DNA of 64,000 bases from NCBI RefSeq assembly GCF_000720765.1, contig NZ_JODC01000009.1, positions 1-64,000 of the forward strand, read 5' to 3'. The position numbers and the translations under genes are program-made. This DNA is from Streptomyces sp. NRRL S-646 (GTDB taxonomy: Bacteria > Actinomycetota > Actinomycetes > Streptomycetales > Streptomycetaceae). Of this stretch, positions 58,052-64,000 are shown piece by piece. The notes beneath the pieces were generated by a model, which had not been told where the DNA came from, did no database searches, and saw nothing but the letters and a program-made list of their open reading frames with translations. Numbering within the stretch: position 1 is the first letter of the stretch; every line of letters begins with the position of its first letter.

Positions 58052-60199
58052 TCAGCCGTTGCGCTTCCAGCGCGGCTTGTCGTCGCGACGGCCGAAGGAG
58101 GAGCCGCCACCGGTGCCGGTGCCGCGGTGGTCGTCACGACGGCCGTAGGGGCGCTCGTGGCCGCCGGAGCGGAAGCCCGGACGGTCGCCCTGGCGGTCCC
58201 GGTTGAAGGGACGGTCGCTGCCACGGTGCCCACCGCGCTCGTCACGGCGCTCGAAGGAACGGCCGGCCGGACGGTCGGACGGACGGTCGTCACGGCGGAA
58301 CCCGCCACGGTCGTTGTCCCGACGCTCGAAGCCACGGCCACCGCGGTCGTCACGACGCTCGAAGGAACGACCGCCACGGTCGGACGGACGGTCGTCACGG
58401 CGGAACCCGCCACGGTCGTTGTCCCGACGCTCGAACCCACGGCCACCACGGTCGTCACGACGCTCGAAGGAACGGCCACCGCGGTCGTCCCGACGGTCGT
58501 CACGGCGGAACCCGCCACGGTCGTTGTCCCGACGCTCGAACCCACGGTCACCACGGTCGCGGTTGAACCCACCGCGGTCGTTGTTGTCCCGGCGCTCGAA
58601 GGAACGACCACCGCGGTCGTCCCGACGGTCGTCGCGGCGGAACCCGCCACGGTCGTTGTCCCGACGCTCACGACGCTCGTACGACGACGGAGCCTGCGCC
58701 CGGTCGACGTCCTGAGCGGCGGGCTGCTCGGGCACCGACACCTCGGCCGCCTCGACGGTCTCGGCGACCGCCGCCTGCGCCTCGGCCACCGCCGCCTCGG
58801 GGTCCTCGCCGCGCTCGCGGGCGACCCGGGCGACCAGACGGTCGGCCTCCTCGCGCAGCTCGGTCGCGCGGCGCTGCGCCCGCTCCAGCTGCTTGGTGAG
58901 GTGGGAGACCTCACGCTCGGCCTGCTGAGCCGCGTTGCCCGCGGACTCGGCCTGGACCTCGGTCATCGAACGGGCGCCGGTGATCTCGGCGACCTCGGGC
59001 TCGAAGGCCGTACCGGAGTTGATGATGTGACGCCCGGCGTCGACGCCCGCGTCCTCCATCAGCCGGAAGATCTGGCGGCGCTGGTGCGGCAGCGACAGCG
59101 AGACGACCGTGCCGGTGCGGCCCGCGCGAGCGGTACGGCCGGCGCGGTGCAGGTAGTCCTTGTGGTCACCGGCGGGGTCGACGTTCAGGACGAGGTCGAT
59201 GCCGTCGACGTGGATGCCGCGGGCGGCGACGTCGGTGGCGACGAGCGCGTTGACGTAACCGTCCTTGAAGTCGGCCAGCGTGCGCGTCCGCGCGCCCTGC
59301 GTCATACCGCCGTGCAGCGCGTCGGCCTTCACACCGGCGTCGCGCAGCTGCTCGGCGATCCGGTCCGCGCCCAGCTGGGTGCGGACGAAGATGATGGTGC
59401 GGCCCTTGCGGGAGGCGATGGCCGCGGTGACCGGCGCCTTGTCCTTGGGCTTCACGATCAGGATGTGGTGCGACATGGTCGTGACGTTGCCCTGGGCGCT
59501 GTCGACCTCGTGCGTGACCGGGTTGCTCAGGTAGCGCTTGACCAGCGTGGAGATCTCGTTCTCCATCGTGGCCGAGAACAGCATCCGCTGGCCGCCGGCC
59601 GGGATCTGGTCGAGCAGCTCGGTGACTTCGGGCAGGAAGCCCAGGTCGGACATCTGGTCGGCCTCGTCGAGGACGGCGACCTCGACGTTCTCCAGGGAGC
59701 AGGCGCCGCGGTTGATGATGTCGCGCAGACGGCCCGGGGTGGCGACGAGGATGTCGACGCCGCGCTCCAGGGCGTAGATCTGGTTGCCCATCGACGTACC
59801 GCCGCAGACGACCTTCATCTTCAGGCCCACGACGTCGCCGTACGGCTGCAGCGCGTCCGCGACCTGCATCGCGAGCTCACGGGTCGGGGTGAGGATGACG
59901 GCGCGCGGCTTGTGCTTCTCGGTGCGGCCGCCGGCGAGACGCGCCAGCGTCGGCAGACCGAAGGAGAGGGTCTTGCCGGAGCCGGTGCGGCCACGGCCGA
60001 GGATGTCCTTGCCGGCCAGGGCGTCCGGGATGGTCGCGGCCTGGATCGGGAAGGGGGTGGTCACGCCGTTCTGCGCGAGCTTGCGCACGACGCCCTCGGG
60101 GAGACCGAGGTCCGCGAAGGTGACCTCGGGAGCTTCCACGGCGCCTTCGGTGCCCTCGTTCTCGGGCACGACGACGTGATCAGTACTGGAAATGGACAT
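58052..60199 (-). CDS. DEAD-box RNA helicase with RGG/FERRD-rich tail
   Basis: 715 residues. Helicase core: Q motif FADLGLPEGVVRKLAQNGVTTPFPIQ, motif I GRGRTGSGKT, Ia PTRELAMQ, GG TPGRL, II VLDEADQM, III SAT, V TDVAARGIHVDGI, VI HRAGRTARAGRTG. A coiled-coil-like stretch (about 440-490) follows, then an arginine-rich tail of about 190 residues built from repeats of DNDRGGFRRDDR-DDRGGRSFERR. Such tails bind RNA and drive condensate formation; RhlE/DeaD-type helicases act in ribosome assembly and cold adaptation. ATG 60199; the ORF runs 15 codons further upstream without homology. Confidence 0.93.
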   Translation of the reverse strand: MSISSTDHVVVPENEGTEGAVEAPEVTFADLGLPEGVVRKLAQNGVTTPFPIQAATIPDALAGKDILGRGRTGSGKTLSFGLPTLARLAGGRTEKHKPRAVILTPTRELAMQVADALQPYGDVVGLKMKVVCGGTSMGNQIYALERGVDILVATPGRLRDIINRGACSLENVEVAVLDEADQMSDLGFLPEVTELLDQIPAGGQRMLFSATMENEISTLVKRYLSNPVTHEVDSAQGNVTTMSHHILIVKPKDKAPVTAAIASRKGRTIIFVRTQLGADRIAEQLRDAGVKADALHGGMTQGARTRTLADFKDGYVNALVATDVAARGIHVDGIDLVLNVDPAGDHKDYLHRAGRTARAGRTGTVVSLSLPHQRRQIFRLMEDAGVDAGRHIINSGTAFEPEVAEITGARSMTEVQAESAGNAAQQAEREVSHLTKQLERAQRRATELREEADRLVARVARERGEDPEAAVAEAQAAVAETVEAAEVSVPEQPAAQDVDRAQAPSSYERRERRDNDRGGFRRDDRRDDRGGRSFERRDNNDRGGFNRDRGDRGFERRDNDRGGFRRDDRRDDRGGRSFERRDDRGGRGFERRDNDRGGFRRDDRPSDRGGRSFERRDDRGGRGFERRDNDRGGFRRDDRPSDRPAGRSFERRDERGGHRGSDRPFNRDRQGDRPGFRSGGHERPYGRRDDHRGTGTGGGSSFGRRDDKPRWKRNG

Positions 60200-60416
60200 G
60201 CGTAAGCGAAACCTTCCGGAGTCTCGTCGGCACGCGCCCGTCAACTCCGTGATTTCGCAATACGACCGCCTCTATGCGGTCAGCCACGGCAAGGGAGAGA
60301 ACGCGCCACGCGGCGCTCTCTGCAATGGCGCCGGGCAATGGGATCAAACGATCTACCACCATACGCACCCTGCACACCCCAAGGCAAACCGATCCACCGA
60401 GACGCTCGTCACGTCC

Positions 60417-60938
60417 CTACGCCGGTGAGCCCGCCGTCGGCGCCGGCTCCCGCTCGGTCATCTGCGGCGACTCCTCGTGTGCCGAGGACGACGGCTCGGC
60501 GACCGTCGGCTGGGGCGAGGCGGTGACCGGCTGCTCGCTGGGCGTCGGCTGCGGCTCCTCCGTGTGCGTCGGGGTCGGCGACGCGACGGTCGGCGCGGGA
60601 ACCCCGGGATTGTCGCTCTTCCCGTTGCCGGGTTTGCCCGCCGCAGGGGCGGACTGTCCGGCCCCCGCGGACGGCGAGGCCGAGGGGGACGCCGACTTCC
60701 CGTCCTTCTCCTTCTCCCGCTTGCCGCCCTCGTGCTTGCCGTCGGCGACGCCGGCCCCGACGCCCCTGCCGGACACACCCGTCCCGCCGTCGGGCGCTTC
60801 CCCGCCCCGCTGCCCCGCGGAGTGCGACGGCTTCGCGCCCCCGCCTCCCCCGTCCTCGCCCACACTCATGCAGCCGGCGGCAGCGGCGACGGCCATGACC
60901 GTGGCGGCCAGACGGACGGGTACGTACAAGCGGCGCAC
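60417..60938 (-). CDS. Low-complexity lipoprotein
   Basis: 173 residues. Signal peptide with lipobox (AVAAAAGCMS). The mature part is disordered and built from Gly, Ser, Pro, Thr, Glu and Lys (GKREKEKDGKSASPSASPSAGAG; PTPTHTEEPQPTPSEQP). No domain recognised. It probably acts as a surface stalk or is a member of the variable Pro/Ser-rich lipoproteins of Streptomyces. The reading frame is well supported by the signal peptide and stop placement. Confidence 0.65.
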   Translation of the reverse strand: MRRLYVPVRLAATVMAVAAAAGCMSVGEDGGGGGAKPSHSAGQRGGEAPDGGTGVSGRGVGAGVADGKHEGGKREKEKDGKSASPSASPSAGAGQSAPAAGKPGNGKSDNPGVPAPTVASPTPTHTEEPQPTPSEQPVTASPQPTVAEPSSSAHEESPQMTEREPAPTAGSPA

Positions 60939-61014
60939 GGAAAGCCACCTCCGAGGCGGGGGAAGGAGTCAACCTGCCCAACTCCCGCCGCCCACAAGAG
61001 GACACGCGCCCCGC

Positions 61015-61365
61015 TCACCCGTATCCCAGGGCGTGCAGCCGCGCGTCGTCGATCCCGAAGTGATGGGCGATCTCGTGCACGACGGTCACCTCGGTCTCCG
61101 CGACGACGTCCTCCCGCGACTCGCACATCCTGAGCGTCGGCCCCCGGTAGATCGTGATGCGGTCCGGCAGCACCCCGGCGTACCACTCACCCCGGTCCGT
61201 CAGCGGAGTCCCCTCGTAGAGCCCGAGCAGCTCGGGATCGTCCGCCGGCGGCTCGTCCTCCACGAACACCGCGACGTTGTCCATCAGCCGCGTCAGCTCC
61301 GGCGGGATCCGGTCGAGCGCCTCGGCGACCAGTTCCTCGAACTCCTCGCGCGTCATCTCCAGCAC
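61015..61365 (-). CDS. Minimal zincin-like metallopeptidase family protein
   Basis: 116 residues. Motif TEVTVVHEIAHHFGIDDARLHALGYG gives HExxH and a downstream Asp as third ligand. The N-terminal MTREEFEELVAEALDRIPPELTRLMDNVAVFVEDEP is conserved in this family of compact putative proteases (DUF1025/zincin_1). Substrate unknown, cytoplasmic. GTG 61365 or the ATGs at 61356 and 61383 are possible starts; the N-terminal homology begins at MTREEF. Confidence 0.85.
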   Translation of the reverse strand: MLEMTREEFEELVAEALDRIPPELTRLMDNVAVFVEDEPPADDPELLGLYEGTPLTDRGEWYAGVLPDRITIYRGPTLRMCESREDVVAETEVTVVHEIAHHFGIDDARLHALGYG

Positions 61366-61450
61366 AGGCCCATTGTCGGCCACGGCCCGTCCGTACGAGA
61401 GTCATGGACCCACCTGCATATCCATGCCCGCACTTGGGCATACGGGACCA

Positions 61451-63037
61451 ATGGCCCGCGTCCCCGCCATCGCCGCCACCGTCCTGAACCGGGTACGCAA
61501 GTCCCCGCGCACCCTCACCCGCCACTACCGCTCCCGCCGCCCCCACCCGACCCTCGAGCTCGTCCGGCAGCCGCACCCCTGGCCCCGCGCCCTGGGCCTG
61601 GCCGCCGTGGTCCTGCTCGGCGCCTGGCTGGGGCTGCTCATCGTCGGCAACGTACGGGTCCCGGTCGGCCCCATGAACACGACGATGACCCTGCGCCCGT
61701 CCCTCAGCGGCGGCACGAAGATCAACATCTCGCCGCTCGGCGCCCTGGAACTGAACAGCCACCACGCGCCGCTCCGCCTCGACGTGAACGTCGACCAGCT
61801 CGACCCGGTCCGCGCCCAGGCCCTGGTCGACCACCCCGAACGCCTCTCCGGCCTCCAGGACGAGGTCGCCCACGACGTCGAGCACGGCACCCTCGACGTG
61901 GCCCTGCGCTCCTGCGTGGCCGTCGTGTCGGGTGCCACGGCCCTGGGCCTCGCGGTCTACCGACGCCCCCGCCGCGCCCTCGCCGCCGGCGGCACGGCCC
62001 TGGCCCTCCTCATGGCCTGCGGAGCCTCGGTGTACGCGACCTGGAACCCCGAGTCCGTCCTCGAACCGAAGTACTCGGGCCTGCTCTCCTCGGCGCCCTC
62101 GCTGGTCGGCAACGCCCGCAACATCGTCACCGAATTCGACGTCTACCAGAAGGAGTTGGCCCGCCTGGTGACCAATGTGACGAAGCTCTACGACGTCACG
62201 TCCACGCTGCCCGCCTACCAGCCGGACCCGTCCACCGTCCGCGTCCTGCACGTCTCGGACATCCATCTCAACCCCGCGAGCTGGAAGATCATCGCGTCGC
62301 TGGTGGACCAGTACAAGGTGAACGTGATCGTCGACACCGGCGACACGATGGACCACGGCTCGGCGGCGGAGAACGGCTTCCTCGACCCGATCGCGGACCT
62401 GGGGGCCCCGTACGTCTGGGTCCGCGGCAACCACGACTCGGATGTCACCCAGCGCCATCTGCAGCGCATGAAGAACGTCCACGTGCTGGACGGCGGCCGG
62501 GCGGAGACGATCGCGGGCCTGCGCTTCGCGGGCATGGGCGACCCGCAGTTCACCCCCGACCGCTCGAAGGCACTGGGAGCCGCCGCGTCGGAGGAACTGG
62601 CCGGCGCCCGCCTGGCGACGGCCCTGAGCGACCAGAAGAGCGCGGGCACCCCCGTCGACGTGGCCATGGTCCACGAGCCGTCGGCGGCCCGCGAGGTCGA
62701 CGGCGAGGTGCCACTGGTCCTGTGCGGCCACCTGCACCACGAAGGCGACGAGATCCTGCAGCGCGGCACCCACCTGCGTATGGAGGGCTCGACGGGCGGC
62801 AGCGGCCTGCGCGCGCTCGAACACAAGTACCCGGCCCCGATCGAGGCCTCGATCCTCTACTTCGACCGCGACACCCGCCGCCTCCAGGCCTGGGACTCGA
62901 TCAAACTGGGCGGCCTCGGCGAGACGACGGCGGAGGTCACCCGCCACCTCCCCAAGGAGAACCAGCCCGGAGCCACCCCGTCCTCGCCGACCCCCTCCTC
63001 TCCCGCCCCATCCACCCCCTCGCCCTCCACCCCGTAA
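61451..63037 (+). CDS. Membrane-anchored metallophosphoesterase
   Basis: 528 residues. One N-terminal helix (ALGLAAVVLLGAWLGLLIVGNV), an extracytoplasmic region of about 70 residues, a second helix pair (SCVAVVSGATALGLAVY; ALAAGGTALALLMACGASVYAT). The calcineurin-like phosphoesterase domain has VLHVSDIHLNP, VDTGDTMDHG, VRGNHD and CGHLHHEG, all metal ligands present. It ends with a Pro/Ser-rich tail (PSSPTPSSPAPSTPSPSTP). It probably hydrolyses a phosphoester or phospholipid-linked intermediate at the outer side of the membrane. ATG 61451 follows GGGA. Confidence 0.87.
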   Translation: MARVPAIAATVLNRVRKSPRTLTRHYRSRRPHPTLELVRQPHPWPRALGLAAVVLLGAWLGLLIVGNVRVPVGPMNTTMTLRPSLSGGTKINISPLGALELNSHHAPLRLDVNVDQLDPVRAQALVDHPERLSGLQDEVAHDVEHGTLDVALRSCVAVVSGATALGLAVYRRPRRALAAGGTALALLMACGASVYATWNPESVLEPKYSGLLSSAPSLVGNARNIVTEFDVYQKELARLVTNVTKLYDVTSTLPAYQPDPSTVRVLHVSDIHLNPASWKIIASLVDQYKVNVIVDTGDTMDHGSAAENGFLDPIADLGAPYVWVRGNHDSDVTQRHLQRMKNVHVLDGGRAETIAGLRFAGMGDPQFTPDRSKALGAAASEELAGARLATALSDQKSAGTPVDVAMVHEPSAAREVDGEVPLVLCGHLHHEGDEILQRGTHLRMEGSTGGSGLRALEHKYPAPIEASILYFDRDTRRLQAWDSIKLGGLGETTAEVTRHLPKENQPGATPSSPTPSSPAPSTPSPSTP

Positions 63038-63117
63038 ACCGTTTTGGCGATACCTCCCGCCATCCCATATGCTTCTCACGTCCCCGACGCGCTGAGAGGC
63101 GCCCAGGCGGGCCGATA

Positions 63118-63190
63118 GCCCTCATCGTCTAGCGGCCTAGGACGCCGCCCTTTCAAGGCGGTAGCACGGGTTCGAATCCCGTTGGGGGCA
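63118..63190 (+). tRNA. tRNA-Glu (TTC)
   Basis: Acceptor GCCCTCA/TGGGGGC, D arm CGTCTAGCGGCCTAGGACG, anticodon loop CTTTCAA (TTC), T arm CGGG-TTCGAAT-CCCG. CCA not encoded. First gene of a three-tRNA cluster. Confidence 0.95.
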
Positions 63191-63231
63191 CGCAAAACCG
63201 TGTGCGACACTGGTGGTCGCCCACGAAGCTT

Positions 63232-63306
63232 GGTCCTGTGGAGCAGTTTGGAGTGCTCGCCACCCTGTCAAGGTGGAGGCCGCGGGTTCAAATCCCGTCA
63301 GGACCG
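63232..63306 (+). tRNA. tRNA-Asp (GTC)
   Basis: Acceptor GGTCCTG/CAGGACC with G73, anticodon stem CCACC/GGTGG around the loop CTGTCAA (GTC), T arm GCGGG-TTCAAAT-CCCGT. Confidence 0.94.
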
Positions 63307-63330
63307 CTGAGGTTTCCTCGGAAGCCTCGT

Positions 63331-63404
63331 GGCTGGGTAGCTCAGTTGGTACGAGCGATCGCCTGAAAAGCGATAGGTCGCCGGTTCGACCCCGGCCCCA
63401 GCCA
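63331..63404 (+). tRNA. tRNA-Phe (GAA)
   Basis: Acceptor GGCTGGG/CCCAGCC with A73, D arm GCTCAGTTGGTACGAGC, anticodon loop CTGAAAA (GAA), T arm GCCGG-TTCGACC-CCGGC. Confidence 0.94.
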
Positions 63405-63410
63405 CAAGAA

Positions 63411-63447
63411 CGAAACCCCCCTCCCGGACATCCGGAGGGGGGTTTCG
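63411..63447 (+). terminator. Terminator of the Glu-Asp-Phe tRNA cluster
   Basis: CGAAACCCCCCTCC (63411-63424) and GGAGGGGGGTTTCG (63434-63447) form a 14-bp perfect stem directly after tRNA-Phe. Confidence 0.9.
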
Positions 63448-63475
63448 TCGTCCACAGGGAACCTGAGGGGGGTTC

Positions 63476-64000
63476 TTGAGACACATAGCCAGAGGGCTGG
63501 TGACGGCCGGTGCCGTGCTGGTCGGCACCCTTGCCCTGCCCGGCACCGCCCATGCGGCCGGACCGAACGTGAAGGACGCGTACAGCGACTCGGCCGACTG
63601 GTCGGTCCTCGACGTGCGCCTCAACTACAGCGGCGACATCGACAAGGTCACCGCGACCCTCCGCCCGGTCGGCGGCAGCGAGTCGGACGCGCCGGTGGCC
63701 AAGATCACCGACTTCACGCAGAAGTACTACGTCAGCTCGTGGGAGGGGATCTGGGCCTCCCAGCCCATCCACCTGGACACGCTCGGCGACTACACGGTCG
63801 ACGTCGAGGCCACCGACAGCAGCGGCGAGACCACCGTCCAGCAGAACGCGGGCACCCTGCACTACCAGAAGCAGCCCGTCATCACCGGCTTCGCCGTCAC
63901 GCCGACCGAGCCGGACATCGAGCACCGCACGGTCACCGCCACCGGCGACCTGGTCGTCCGCGACCCCAGCACCCGCGAGACCGTGCCGCTGCCCGGCGCC
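63476..64000 (+). CDS. Secreted protein, 5' part only (cut by the window edge)
   Basis: Open frame of 175 codons from TTG 63476 (GAGGGGGG just upstream) to the edge: RHIARGLVTAGAVLVGTLALPGTAHAA is a signal peptide, followed by strand-rich Ig-like sequence (WSVLDVRLNYSGDIDKVTATLRPVGG; GDYTVDVEATDSSGETT; PVITGFAVTPTEPDIEHRTVTATGDLVV). Likely an extracellular protein with Ig/calycin-like modules; the rest is outside the window. The start codon is inferred from signal-peptide position. Confidence 0.75.
   Translation, partial: MRHIARGLVTAGAVLVGTLALPGTAHAAGPNVKDAYSDSADWSVLDVRLNYSGDIDKVTATLRPVGGSESDAPVAKITDFTQKYYVSSWEGIWASQPIHLDTLGDYTVDVEATDSSGETTVQQNAGTLHYQKQPVITGFAVTPTEPDIEHRTVTATGDLVVRDPSTRETVPLPGA

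Noticed and set aside
58203..58715. Tandem repeats resembling a CRISPR array
   Set aside because: They are in frame with the helicase C-terminus, encode RGG/FERRD repeats and vary in spacing; no cas genes are near.
60274..63132. 952-codon ORF on the plus strand
   Set aside because: It runs across three real genes and the metallophosphoesterase in another frame; the translation is Arg/Pro-rich without motifs.

Overview
The window is high-GC DNA from a Streptomyces chromosome. Evidence: strong third-position GC codon bias, frequent GTG and TTG starts, a Streptomyces-type rRNA leader at the left edge, Streptomyces-type dispersed intergenic repeats, a ydaO (c-di-AMP) riboswitch in front of an M23 peptidase, an actinobacterial-type initiator tRNA, and a gene order (marR, MFS, SpoIIE phosphatase, ndh, atrA, ..., trmB, M23 peptidase) that I recognise from memory as the SCO4122 to SCO4108 region of S. 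coelicolor.

Layout. 1-400: promoter and leader of an rRNA operon on the minus strand; the 16S gene itself lies off the left edge. 0.4-22.9 kb: conserved core block: a MarR/MFS efflux pair, a PAS-SpoIIE-ATPase phosphatase, NDH-2, the TetR-type antibiotic regulator AtrA, a sigma factor fused to a zinc-finger anti-sigma-like segment, a membrane helix and a sugar-binding-like module, a large AfsR-like regulator, an asparagine-synthase-like protein, a conserved regulator, L-2-hydroxyglutarate oxidase, TrmB, a PrsW-like protease, an aldo/keto reductase and the riboswitch-controlled M23 endopeptidase. 23-32 kb: a second SpoIIE phosphatase, initiator tRNA, an alginate-lyase-like lipoprotein, a MarR-centred RibD-like/RibA locus with three matching palindromes, an orphan histidine kinase, an FMN reductase, a TSCPD protein and two small secreted proteins. 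32-42 kb: a GH3 beta-glucosidase followed by small stress-type regulators (DUF5994 x2, GAF-ANTAR x2, STAS x2, GNAT) separated by decayed DNA, including a scar that looks like a ferredoxin-reductase/desaturase fusion.

42.6-53.0 kb is a genomic island in a tRNA-Lys gene. The intact tRNA-Lys is at its right end; a 46-nt copy of the tRNA 3' part, preceded by a remnant of the integrase tail, marks the left end. The integrase (5'-truncated), an XRE/DUF5753 regulator (5'-truncated with an internal deletion) and an RsbW-like ATPase (frameshifted) are broken, so the element looks immobilised. Its surviving cargo is a tightly packed operon (lipoprotein - ABC ATPase - MacB/FtsX permease - propeller-like lipoprotein), a small secreted cysteine-containing protein, a DUF3515 lipoprotein, an HTH/DUF2975 pair behind a 49-bp perfect palindrome, and a LuxR-type DNA-binding protein next to a possible 42-residue peptide.

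53-64 kb returns to chromosomal genes: an APC permease, a large secreted FG-GAP protein, a DEAD-box helicase with an RGG-rich tail, a lipoprotein, a minimal zincin, a membrane metallophosphoesterase, a tRNA-Glu/Asp/Phe cluster with a strong terminator, and the start of a secreted protein cut by the right edge. Functional statements are from motif reading and family knowledge; no database search was possible.
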